Source: a virus
IMG/VR virus record: IMGVR_UViG_3300042569_001341
Coordinates: 1 to 28,180 of that record
Direction: 5' to 3' (one strand)
DNA: 28,180 nucleotides
The notes under the pieces are model-generated. The model saw only the letters and a program-made list of their open reading frames with translations, did no database searches and had not been told where the DNA came from. Made by a program: the position numbers and the translations under genes. Below, in pieces: positions 16,432-23,870 of this stretch; within the stretch, counting starts at the first letter, position 1, and every line of letters begins with the position of its first letter.

Positions 16432-17633
16432 TGCGTAAACTATTTTACATGGGCTTGGAAAGTTACGAAGCCCGCTACACACTACAACTGACAGAATGGA
16501 ACCGACGGGTGTTTGACCGTAGAGGTCTTGACGTTGTGTACGTTCCTGGCGTCACTATCGACAACACCCGGGCCATATCAGTAGGTCAGGTTCTGGACGC
16601 ACATGGTCGCAGTTATTTTGGTATGAGCCAGATGATGAACCTGGTTCAGCTCATGAAGAACGGTGAGGTGACAGGCAAGGACCTGATCTACTTCGAGGAC
16701 ATGTTCCAACCTGGTATTGAGTCTTTGCCTTATATCATGGATCAAATTCCTCAAGAGCAACGCCCGCAGGTATGGGCACGCTGTTTGGCACAGGCCATCG
16801 ATCCTGATGACTTTGTGCATGTCTGGGGCATGGCAGGATGGATGAGCACATATGAAAAAATGGTCAATCACTTTGTTACGGGAGTTCTTGCTACCAACGA
16901 AGAAATGGTCGCACACATGCGAATCGGCGGATGGACTGCCCCTATCTATAACATATCAGGCTTGGCGTTCGGGAAAGATGAAGTACTCGGACGTGTTGGC
17001 GGCAGTTCCAAAATCACACCGTTTGCAGATCGTCCACGACGAGTCGGGTTCGCGGCTCGCTTTGATCAAGAGAAGCAACCCGGCTTCTTTATGGACCTTA
17101 TTGAAATGTATGGTGAACTCACCCCCGAGCCTTGTGAGTTTGCAATATACAGTGGCGGACCTTTGCGAAGCAACAACCCACAGTATGTTGAACGGGCCCG
17201 CCGTATGGAGGCAGAGGGGCGACTCAAGATCTACGATAACATAAGCAAGAATGAATACTATGCTCATCTCAATAACACTCGTGTGCTGTTTAATTGTGCT
17301 CTTCAAGACTGGGTCTCTAACACAGTTTCCGAGGCAGATACTCTTGGATGTAATGTGTTGTATCCAGCGTATCGTTCATTCCCCGAAACCTTTGCTAATG
17401 ACCCTAACCGGCTTTATATCCCTTGGAGCATAGACGATGCCTATCACAAAATGTGTAATCTTTTGCAGACTCCTCATCACAACATGGGCCTTATTAGTGA
17501 TTGGAATAATGGCACTGTTGATCGGATTGTTGATATTATTACCGGTCAGGGTGCTCAGTGGGATCGTTCGGGGTCTCGCTACCGAGATCATGTGCCGCAT
17601 GAAAAATATCAAGTTGTAAAGATTCAAAAATAA
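16431..17633 (+). CDS. GT-B fold glycosyltransferase
   Basis: This 400-residue protein shows GT-B (GT4-like) features in its C-terminal half: VGFAARFDQEKQPGFF (about 205-220) at the start of the donor domain, FAIYSGGP (237-244), IYDNISKNEYYAHL (267-280) and DWVSNTVSEAD (293-303) holding the Glu (E301) that usually contacts the donor. Residues 1-200 would be the acceptor domain; it contains a notable IYFEDMFQPG segment. It lies between modification genes and sugar-nucleotide genes, so it may glycosylate DNA bases, as T4 does for hydroxymethylcytosine, or a surface glycan. Donor and acceptor cannot be read. Confidence 0.75.
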   Translation: MRKLFYMGLESYEARYTLQLTEWNRRVFDRRGLDVVYVPGVTIDNTRAISVGQVLDAHGRSYFGMSQMMNLVQLMKNGEVTGKDLIYFEDMFQPGIESLPYIMDQIPQEQRPQVWARCLAQAIDPDDFVHVWGMAGWMSTYEKMVNHFVTGVLATNEEMVAHMRIGGWTAPIYNISGLAFGKDEVLGRVGGSSKITPFADRPRRVGFAARFDQEKQPGFFMDLIEMYGELTPEPCEFAIYSGGPLRSNNPQYVERARRMEAEGRLKIYDNISKNEYYAHLNNTRVLFNCALQDWVSNTVSEADTLGCNVLYPAYRSFPETFANDPNRLYIPWSIDDAYHKMCNLLQTPHHNMGLISDWNNGTVDRIVDIITGQGAQWDRSGSRYRDHVPHEKYQVVKIQK

Positions 17634-18481
17634 TGTTATCTCCGAACGACATTACTTGGGTTCATGTCGAAGCAAGTTCAAAATGTAATGCGTGGTGCCC
17701 AGCATGTCCTAGGAATAATCACGGATTTGGATTAGTGCCTGGCCTAATAGAGCAAGATTTACTCCCTTCAAAACTTGAGGAAATACTTGCAAAATTGCCA
17801 GCAGTAAATACCGTTCAATTGTGCGGCAACTATGGTGATCCAATTGCTTCAATGTACATCAATGATATAATAGCTGTCTCAAAAAAGTATGCTAAAAAAA
17901 TACAAATTCATACCAACGGTAGCATACGAAACAGTAACTGGTGGGCAAAGTTTGCACAAACATTATCAGATATTGATCACGATGTATGGTTTGGTATAGA
18001 TGGTTTATCAGGCGTACATGAAATCTATCGGCAAGGTACAGACTTTGAAAAAATAATAGAAAACGCACAGTCATTTATCGAACACGGCGGAGTTGCTACC
18101 TGGCAATTTATTCCTTACCATCACAACGAACATCAAATGATAGAGTGTTTAAAAATGAGCCAGCAGTTAAAATTTAAGAAGTTTCATCTTGCCAAGTTGT
18201 ATAGGAAACAAACAACCGCAAGACATTACAGGACAGGCCAAGAATTTAATCTGTTGCCTACTAATTCGTTAAGGTCACTCATCAATATTGATTGTAATAA
18301 TGCAAAAGTTGAAGAAAAAAATTGTATGCACTTATCTATTCCAAGTATATATGTGTCTGCAAGTGGCAATATTAGTAAATGTTGTTATCTGGCATCATCT
18401 GAGCCATTACAAACGATAGATCAGACATTGAGAATTGGTCCTAATCTGACAAACAAAATATGCATTAAAAACTGTGGATAA
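17633..18481 (+). CDS. Radical SAM/SPASM protein
   Basis: This 282-residue protein has the radical SAM motif C18-x3-C22-x2-C25 (CNAWCPACPRN), a GNYGDP segment where the GGEP motif is usual, and a C-terminal auxiliary-cluster region (NCMHLSIPSIYVSASGNISK, then CC and a terminal CIKNC). This is the normal SPASM order, unlike the gene at 8199. The start overlaps the previous stop (TAATG). It is more AT-rich than the genes on both sides, suggesting insertion into the glycosyltransferase-epimerase run. Such proteins modify peptides, sugars or cofactors; no substrate is evident. Confidence 0.8.
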   Translation: MLSPNDITWVHVEASSKCNAWCPACPRNNHGFGLVPGLIEQDLLPSKLEEILAKLPAVNTVQLCGNYGDPIASMYINDIIAVSKKYAKKIQIHTNGSIRNSNWWAKFAQTLSDIDHDVWFGIDGLSGVHEIYRQGTDFEKIIENAQSFIEHGGVATWQFIPYHHNEHQMIECLKMSQQLKFKKFHLAKLYRKQTTARHYRTGQEFNLLPTNSLRSLINIDCNNAKVEEKNCMHLSIPSIYVSASGNISKCCYLASSEPLQTIDQTLRIGPNLTNKICIKNCG

Positions 18482-18482
18482 T

Positions 18483-19430
18483 ATGAAAACAATAATTGTT
18501 ACCGGGGTATCCGGATACATTGGTGGACAAACTGCCTTGCTGCTGAAAGACGCAGGGCATGATGTTTACGGCATTGACCGTAGAGATCCACCCAAACACC
18601 TGCGTGGCATCTGCGACAAATTCTTGTATCAAGACTTTGCTAGTGACGTTGCCCTGAGTTGGATCATCGCAAAACAACCCGATGCTATTGTTCATTGTGC
18701 CGGTACTAGTCTTGTTGGCCCAAGCATGCAAGACCCTAGTGAGTACTACAACAACAATGTGGCCAAGACATTACGACTACTAGACATTGTTCGCAAAAGT
18801 TTGCCACGTTGTAGAGTTATTTTTAGTTCGTCAGCGGCCACATACGGTGAACCGTTGTTGGATGAGTGTCACGAGGTTGATCCTTGTGAGCCTGTGAGTC
18901 CATACGGTCAAAGCAAGCTCATGATTGACATGATATTAGAATCATATCGAGTGGCATACAATCTTGACTACGTGAGCTTTCGTTACTTCAATGCTTGCGG
19001 TGCTGATCCTCAAGGACGCCACGGACAAGAACCGGGTGCCACACACTTGATTGCTCGGTTGTTAGAAGCCACAAGAGATGATGGACAATTTAGAATATAT
19101 GGTGATGACTATCCTACTGCTGATGGCACTTGCATCAGGGATTATGTGCATGTTGAAGATATTGCTCGAGCACATGCTTTGGCCCTGGATCTCAAGATTC
19201 CTGCAGGCATATACAACCTTGGGTCAAATTCGGGCACCAGTGTCAAACAAATAATGGACCGTGCAAGAAAGATTATTGGTAAAATGCCTTACATTGGTGT
19301 AGAGGCTCGTCGTGCAGGTGACCCTCCCGAGTTAACTGCAACCTCTAAAAAGTTTGATCTTGTAGCAGGGGGTTGGCGTCATCATGATCTAGACGCAATG
19401 ATTCAACACGCATGGTCATGGTATGTTTGA
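18483..19430 (+). CDS. galE: NAD-dependent sugar epimerase (GalE-like)
   Basis: This 315-residue extended SDR has the NAD-binding TGVSGYIGG (7-15), an SSSAATYGE strand and the catalytic PYGQSK (Y141, K145 counted from the ATG at 18483). FRYFNACGADPQGRHGQ and ATHLIARLLEA, plus IRDYVHVEDIARAH, are classic UDP-glucose 4-epimerase signatures. Substrate could be UDP-glucose, UDP-GlcNAc or a related sugar. The ATG at 18483 is chosen over a GTG at 18474 because it starts exactly at the Rossmann strand. It overlaps the next gene by 8 bases. Confidence 0.88.
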   Translation: MKTIIVTGVSGYIGGQTALLLKDAGHDVYGIDRRDPPKHLRGICDKFLYQDFASDVALSWIIAKQPDAIVHCAGTSLVGPSMQDPSEYYNNNVAKTLRLLDIVRKSLPRCRVIFSSSAATYGEPLLDECHEVDPCEPVSPYGQSKLMIDMILESYRVAYNLDYVSFRYFNACGADPQGRHGQEPGATHLIARLLEATRDDGQFRIYGDDYPTADGTCIRDYVHVEDIARAHALALDLKIPAGIYNLGSNSGTSVKQIMDRARKIIGKMPYIGVEARRAGDPPELTATSKKFDLVAGGWRHHDLDAMIQHAWSWYV

Positions 19431-20019
19431 TAAGATTCTAAAGTTCGAACAAGAACTAGCAGAGTTTACAGGAGCACCGTATGCCGTCATGACTGATTGT
19501 TGTACACACGCAATCGAATTATGCTTACGGTACGATCGTGTTCAAGAATGTGAGTTCACTCCTTACACTTACCTAAGTATTCCCATGCTCATGCACAAAT
19601 TAGGCATCCAATATCATTATTCAGATCATGCCTGGCAACGTTGGGTAGGTGAGTATCTTTTTCTAAACACAAGGATTTGGGACAGTGCAAGACGTTTAGA
19701 GCGAAACATGTATCGGTCAGGTGCTATGCAATGTGTGAGTTTTGGACATGACAAGCCTTTACATATAGGCCGCGGTGGTGCTATAATACTAGATGATCGA
19801 GCGGCATATGATGCAATTATTTGTATGAGGTACGATGGGCGCGATCTAAATATCAAACCCTGGGTTGCACAACAAGAATTTAGAGTTGGCTATCACTACA
19901 AACCCACACCCGAAGAAGCAGTTCAAGGGTTGGCATTGTTGGAAGGTCTCAAAGAACATTGCCCGTTGCCCAAGGAAGTTTTGTACCCCGATTTAAGAAC
20001 TATCACTATCAAGGACTAA
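19423..20019 (+). CDS. Short DegT/StrS-type aminotransferase
   Basis: This 198-residue protein resembles the PLP-binding large domain of DegT/DnrJ/EryC1 sugar aminotransferases: EFTGAPYAVMTDCCTHAIEL, TPYTYLSIPMLMHKLG, IWDSAR, and SFGHDKPLHIGRGGA, where K111 is at the Schiff-base position. Full enzymes are about 370 residues, so the C-terminal small domain is missing. The gene is not obviously broken: it has an overlapping start with galE and ends 1 base before folE. It may be a compact phage version, or it may need a partner. Product would be an amino sugar nucleotide if active. Confidence 0.7.
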   Translation: MFDKILKFEQELAEFTGAPYAVMTDCCTHAIELCLRYDRVQECEFTPYTYLSIPMLMHKLGIQYHYSDHAWQRWVGEYLFLNTRIWDSARRLERNMYRSGAMQCVSFGHDKPLHIGRGGAIILDDRAAYDAIICMRYDGRDLNIKPWVAQQEFRVGYHYKPTPEEAVQGLALLEGLKEHCPLPKEVLYPDLRTITIKD

Positions 20020-20020
20020 G

Positions 20021-20767
20021 ATGACAGATAAAAAAGAAACAGCCATAGACGCCATAGCCGGAGAGGGTGGCTACGGACTAGGCAAAGTGTGTGACCACCT
20101 TCGCTTTAAATTTAAACGTGACGGAAAAAGATTCTGGGCCGGCGACAACGTTAGCGAGTATATTGACGAGTCAATGAAAGAGCAACTGATTGACGAAGCC
20201 ACAACAGCGTTTGAGGGTGTGCTAGATGCACTACTAATTGACAGAGAAAATGATCCCAACTCACAAGGCACAGCAAGGCGTCTTGCTAAAATGTATTTCG
20301 ATGAAATCATGTCTGGCCGTTATGAGGCGAGCCCTAATGCTACGGCTTTCCCGAACGATACGGACGGAGCATATGACGGTATGCTTGTGGTGCGTAGCGA
20401 GCTTAAGAGCATGTGTAGCCATCATCACCAACCTGTTACGGGCGTGGCTTATATTGGAATCATTGCTGGTCCCAAACTCATTGGTCTTTCCAAGTACACC
20501 CGTATCGCCCAGTGGTGTGCGCGACGAGGAACTCTTCAAGAGGAGTTGTGCATGGACATCGCTCGTGAGATTGAATTTGCCACTGGATCATCCGATGTCG
20601 CTGTTTATATTCAGGCTACCCACGGATGTTGTGAGAATCGTGGTATTATGGCTCACAGTAGTCTTACCCAAACTACCGTACTACGTGGAGCATTCAAAAC
20701 AGACCAAAGCGTGAAGAAGGAATTCTTTGACAACATTAAATTACAACAGGACTTTGCACCACGATGA
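20021..20767 (+). CDS. folE: GTP cyclohydrolase I
   Basis: This 248-residue protein catalyses GTP to 7,8-dihydroneopterin triphosphate, the first step towards both folate and 7-deazaguanines. The zinc and catalytic residues are visible: C132 and H135 in MCSHHHQP, and C203 in ATHGCCENRG. The conserved PKLIGLSKYTRIAQWCARR and SSLTQTTVLRGAF blocks are also present. It is slightly longer than the usual 190-225 residues because of the N-terminus and a stretch around NDPNSQGTARRLAK. It overlaps the HIT gene by 4 bases. With QueD and QueE nearby, its purpose is most likely to feed DNA 7-deazaguanine modification. Confidence 0.95.
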   Translation: MTDKKETAIDAIAGEGGYGLGKVCDHLRFKFKRDGKRFWAGDNVSEYIDESMKEQLIDEATTAFEGVLDALLIDRENDPNSQGTARRLAKMYFDEIMSGRYEASPNATAFPNDTDGAYDGMLVVRSELKSMCSHHHQPVTGVAYIGIIAGPKLIGLSKYTRIAQWCARRGTLQEELCMDIAREIEFATGSSDVAVYIQATHGCCENRGIMAHSSLTQTTVLRGAFKTDQSVKKEFFDNIKLQQDFAPR

Positions 20768-21168
20768 TCAAATACGCAACACTACAGGCCGCACAAGAAG
20801 TTAAGGTGGCACCTTGGGATCTAGAAGTTCCTGAACTCAGCACTCAACACGTGACTGTGTTCCGCGATCGTTTCCCAGTAACGTCTGGGCACCTATTGTT
20901 TGTGCCACACAACAACACAGATGAAGGCATTGTTGTTTGTCTAGGTACCGCACTAATCACTGGGCAACAAATGATTGCTCGTGGCGAGTGTGACGCATTT
21001 AATGTAGGATTAAATATGGGAGAAGCCGCAGGACAAACTGTGATGTATCCGCATGTGCATTTGATACCAAGGATGCATGGAGATACTACTGATCCTGTTG
21101 GAGGTGTGCGTGGGGTGATTCCCTTACAACAAAACTACAGAACAGGTGGCTACAAACAGCCAGCATAA
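20764..21168 (+). CDS. HIT-family nucleotide hydrolase
   Basis: This 134-residue protein has the HIT fold text: VTVFRDRFPVTSGHLLFVPH, FNVGLNMGEAAGQTV and the histidine triad at 91-103 (QTVMYPHVHLIPR). The first His of the HxHxH triad is Tyr95, while H97 (the usual nucleophile) and H99 remain. HIT proteins cleave or transfer nucleotide phosphoesters such as ApnA or nucleotidylated intermediates. The ATGA overlap with folE suggests a shared task, perhaps clearing a nucleotide by-product, but that is inference. Confidence 0.85.
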   Translation: MIKYATLQAAQEVKVAPWDLEVPELSTQHVTVFRDRFPVTSGHLLFVPHNNTDEGIVVCLGTALITGQQMIARGECDAFNVGLNMGEAAGQTVMYPHVHLIPRMHGDTTDPVGGVRGVIPLQQNYRTGGYKQPA

Positions 21169-21250
21169 ATATTCTTTTAAGTGGTCTCAGACATCATTCC
21201 CACTTTACAAACTCTGCTGTCTAAGCTAAAATTAACATAGGAGAAACAGC
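21169..21250 (+). repeat. Hairpin-promoter-RBS module, copy 1
   Basis: This intergenic stretch is an imperfect duplicate of 21962-22045. It holds a stem AAGTGG (21179-21184)/CCACTT (21200-21205) with an inner GTC/GAC helix, then the promoter and ribosome site of the methyltransferase. In copy 2 the stem positions change in a compensating way (AAGCGG/CCGCTT and GCC/GGC), which supports a real RNA structure, perhaps a transcript end for the upstream gene. Confidence 0.75.
21204..21245 (+). promoter_or_regulatory. Sigma70-type promoter and RBS, methyltransferase
   Basis: TTTACA (21204-21209), 17 bases, TAAAAT (21227-21232), then AGGAG about 8 bases before the ATG at 21251. The -10 box is weaker than that of copy 2 (TATAAT). 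Confidence 0.6.
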
Positions 21251-21961
21251 ATGAACAATCTAAACGATTACAGTATTGCACATTGTCAAGAATACTGTAA
21301 ATCACTTCCATTCTATCGAAACATTGAACAAGATTTTGACATTCTATGGTGGGACAAATCGTGGGCAGACATTTATAATAGAACATACACCCCGAGGGAA
21401 TATTACAGCCGAAAACACACATTTCCAGAGCGCAGTATATTTTCAATGGTTCCATTTTTTTACTTAAAACCTCTGTTAGAAAAAAATCCAAAAACAATAT
21501 ATGACTTAGGAGCCGGCTATAATATTTTTAAAAAATATATACCAAATATTATAGGTATAAGTCCCACCCACAATACTGATAACTATAGTGACATTCATGA
21601 TATAGTAGATGCTGAGTTTGTTTGTGGGCACCAAAATTATTTTACATCTGTTTTTTCAATTAATGCTTTGCATTTCCGGCCGTTGATAGACTTAAAGGCA
21701 GTAATACAAGAATTTGCATCAATGATTGCACCTGGTGGCCGTGGGTTTTTATCGCTAAATATTACAAGAATGATTGAAAGAACTCCAATTGAATTGTTGA
21801 ATCAAGCGTTAGGAACAATTCAGCCTACTAACAATAACTATAGCGAATACACTCGGAAAGTATTATCGGACATTAATCTTAATTATTTAATAGTTGATGT
21901 AGACTTGACTGAGATGGATAACCCTATGGATGGTAATATCAGAATCGTTGTTGAAAAATAA
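21251..21961 (+). CDS. SAM-dependent methyltransferase (class I)
   Basis: In this 236-residue protein, motif I is IYDLGAGYN (83-91). An acidic/His segment (NYSDIHDIVDAEFV) follows, then NALHFRPL and the post-motif helix VIQEFASMIAPGGRGFLSL, all typical of class I methyltransferases. Acceptor is unknown; small-molecule or sugar methylation is most likely, and no DNA-target domain is visible. The gene is strikingly AT-rich and stands between two copies of the same hairpin-promoter module, splitting folE-HIT from queD, so it looks like an inserted single-gene cassette. Confidence 0.75.
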   Translation: MNNLNDYSIAHCQEYCKSLPFYRNIEQDFDILWWDKSWADIYNRTYTPREYYSRKHTFPERSIFSMVPFFYLKPLLEKNPKTIYDLGAGYNIFKKYIPNIIGISPTHNTDNYSDIHDIVDAEFVCGHQNYFTSVFSINALHFRPLIDLKAVIQEFASMIAPGGRGFLSLNITRMIERTPIELLNQALGTIQPTNNNYSEYTRKVLSDINLNYLIVDVDLTEMDNPMDGNIRIVVEK

Positions 21962-22045
21962 ATATCTCTTTAAGCGGCCTATTGGCATCGTCCCGCTTTA
22001 CAAACTCCGCCGCCTATGCTATAATTTAACATAGGAGAAAACAGC
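21962..22045 (+). repeat. Hairpin-promoter-RBS module, copy 2
   Basis: This is an imperfect duplicate of 21169-21250. The stem AAGCGG (21972-21977)/CCGCTT (21993-21998) and the inner GCC (21977-21979)/GGC (21984-21986) covary with copy 1. The 3' arm overlaps the -35 box. The stretch from the -35 box to the start codon is almost the same in both copies, down to the ACATAGGAGAAA leader. Confidence 0.75.
21997..22037 (+). promoter_or_regulatory. Strong sigma70-type promoter and RBS for queD
   Basis: TTTACA (21997-22002), a 17-base spacer and a perfect TATAAT (22020-22025), followed by AGGAG (22033-22037) 8 bases before the ATG at 22046. This should be read by host RNA polymerase early in infection. 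Confidence 0.7.
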
Positions 22046-22543
22046 ATGACACCAGTAGTTTACAAATATACCTCAACCAAAGAGTACCACGACGCATTTC
22101 CATGTGCCTACAGACAGTGGAGGGCAGACAGTCATTGTAACTTGATACACGGATATTCATTTAGCATGAAATTTTTCTTTGGTACAGATGAACTAGATGT
22201 GCGTAACTGGGCCGCAGACTATGGTGGACTCAAAGAACTCAAAAAGACTCTAGAAGATCAATTTGACCATACTCTTTTGGTCAGTTCCGATGACCCGGAA
22301 TTAGAAACATACAAACTATTACAAGAAAAGAAAATGGCTAAACTCACTATCCTGCCTCGATTAGGCTGCGAGGGATTGAGCGATATGCTTTACAAATATG
22401 TGAATGCTGTCTATATTCCAGATATGTGGGGACCAGGTGAGGCGGCTCGTTTATGGTGTTATCGTGTAGAAGTGCGCGAAACACAGTCCAACATGGCATT
22501 CCGTGAAGGTCACCGTGAATGGAATGAAGATTTATTTGCTTGA
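22046..22543 (+). CDS. queD: QueD-like 6-carboxytetrahydropterin synthase
   Basis: This 165-residue T-fold protein of the QueD/PTPS family converts dihydroneopterin triphosphate (the FolE product) to 6-carboxy-tetrahydropterin. Visible features are H15 near the N-terminus, the catalytic-Cys/zinc block C31-NLI-H35-G-Y37, a NWAADYGGLKELKK strand-helix (compare WIIDFAELK), FDHTLL with the Asp-His pair, and VEVRET with the substrate-binding Glu. The second His of the usual HGH motif is Tyr37, so the zinc site is altered. It has its own strong promoter. The overall pattern and the FolE/QueE context make QueD the best call. Confidence 0.8.
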   Translation: MTPVVYKYTSTKEYHDAFPCAYRQWRADSHCNLIHGYSFSMKFFFGTDELDVRNWAADYGGLKELKKTLEDQFDHTLLVSSDDPELETYKLLQEKKMAKLTILPRLGCEGLSDMLYKYVNAVYIPDMWGPGEAARLWCYRVEVRETQSNMAFREGHREWNEDLFA

Positions 22544-22554
22544 TAATATACGCA

Positions 22555-22562
22555 TATAAATA
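22555..22562 (+). promoter_or_regulatory. T4-type late promoter, very close to the next start
   Basis: This is an exact TATAAATA. Transcription from T4 late promoters starts a few bases past the motif, which would put the first base at or just before the ATG at 22571. No ribosome site is visible between them, so the message may be leaderless. It would turn on the sugar block late in infection. Confidence 0.55.
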
Positions 22563-22570
22563 TTTTTCCA

Positions 22571-23467
22571 ATGACAAACGAATACAGCATAGCAGTTTTA
22601 CTGCCCACTCGTAGCCGTACTGATGCCTTGACTACAAGCGTGGCCAGTATTGTAAATTTAGCCAATAACGTTTCACATATACAGTTGTTATTTGGTTTTG
22701 ACAATGATGACCAAACAGGACTAAATCATTTCAAAACAGTGATTCAACCATTCTTGGACAAACATGATGTAACTTATGAAGCACACGCCTTCAACAGCAT
22801 GGGCTATGCTGGACTCAATCGATACTACAATCACCTGGCAAAGTCAACTTCTGCAGATTGGTTGTTTGTATGGAATGACGATGCTGTGATGGAGACCCAA
22901 GGCTGGGACACGGTGATTGAACAATACACAGGCGAATTCAAACTGTTGAAGGTTCACACTCATAACGATCATCCCTATAGCATTTTCCCTATAGTGCCGC
23001 GAGCATGGTATGACCTAATGAATCATCTCAGTCGTCATCAAATGATTGATGCTGAATTAAGCCAGTTGGCATTTTTATTGGATATTATGCAGGTGATCGA
23101 AGTTGATGTAACACACAATCAAGTTGAACTAACCAAAGACACAACTGATCTTCAAAAACCCAAAGTAAGATTTGAAGGCAACCCCTATAATCCACATGAC
23201 TTTCACCACCCACAAAATACTGCTCAACGTCGTCGAGATTGCGATACAATTTCTGACTATATGCGAACAACAGGATTGGATACTGATTGGTGGGAAAGTG
23301 TCAAGAGTGGCAAAAGTTATGCCTGGGAAAAATTGATTGAATTAGATGTCAACAATCAAATGAATCAATTTGTAATGGAACTAGATGAAAAAGGTCAAGT
23401 GATTTCGTATAAAAAAGATCAAGATAGTGAAGATATCAAAAGGGTTTTGTCACTTGGAAAAGAATAA
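22571..23467 (+). CDS. GT-A fold glycosyltransferase-like protein
   Basis: In this 298-residue protein the N-terminus, IAVLLPTRSRTDALTTSVAS followed by LLFGFDNDDQ, is typical of GT-A (GT2-like) enzymes, and DWLFVWNDDAVMETQGWD supplies the acidic metal/nucleotide-sugar motif. The C-terminal 100 residues are unrecognised and charged. It opens the sugar block, directly behind an exact late promoter. Its 3' end overlaps the cupin gene. Donor and acceptor unknown; a capsule, LPS or virion glycan are possible acceptors. Confidence 0.65.
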   Translation: MTNEYSIAVLLPTRSRTDALTTSVASIVNLANNVSHIQLLFGFDNDDQTGLNHFKTVIQPFLDKHDVTYEAHAFNSMGYAGLNRYYNHLAKSTSADWLFVWNDDAVMETQGWDTVIEQYTGEFKLLKVHTHNDHPYSIFPIVPRAWYDLMNHLSRHQMIDAELSQLAFLLDIMQVIEVDVTHNQVELTKDTTDLQKPKVRFEGNPYNPHDFHHPQNTAQRRRDCDTISDYMRTTGLDTDWWESVKSGKSYAWEKLIELDVNNQMNQFVMELDEKGQVISYKKDQDSEDIKRVLSLGKE

Positions 23468-23870
23468 ATTTTACAGCGTTCAACATCCAGATCAAGTTAT
23501 TGCAGTGGTATTTAATATTGACTCCATACAAGAATCACGTTATAATGCTGGCAGTGACAATGAAATTTTACAAGTATCAGCCATGTGTTTTCCACAAGGT
23601 CGATCCCTTAGATCACACTATCATGTGCCTACAGAAAGAACTACAGTGGGCACACAAGAATCTTGGATAGTGTGGCAAGGCAGTCTGAAAGTTACACTAT
23701 ATGACTTTGATCAGACTGTAGTCAGTGAATTTGAAATTGGTGCCGGAGATTGCATGACTTTATATCGAGGTGGACATGCATTTACTGTGCAAGATGATAA
23801 TACAAAAATTATTGAAATAAAGAATGGACCCTATTATGGCCCCGAGCATGATGCAAAGTCGATCAATTGA
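23454..23870 (+). CDS. Cupin protein (sugar-epimerase-like fold)
   Basis: This 138-residue single-domain cupin has a first motif around RSHYHVPTERTTVGTQESW with metal-ligand-like His residues, a WQGSLKVTLYD strand pair, a GDCMTLYRGGHAF second motif and an IEIKNGPY end like WbuC/WxcM-type proteins of glycan clusters. The TTG at 23454 is preferred, with AAAAGGG about 9 bases before it; a GTG at 23427 would lengthen the overlap with the upstream gene. It could isomerise a keto sugar or be regulatory. Confidence 0.65.
   Translation: MEKNKFYSVQHPDQVIAVVFNIDSIQESRYNAGSDNEILQVSAMCFPQGRSLRSHYHVPTERTTVGTQESWIVWQGSLKVTLYDFDQTVVSEFEIGAGDCMTLYRGGHAFTVQDDNTKIIEIKNGPYYGPEHDAKSIN

Noticed and set aside
20238-20714. 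A 158-codon plus-strand frame overlapping folE
   Set aside because: The folE frame holds all zinc and catalytic residues across this stretch; the second frame has no motif and no start signal.
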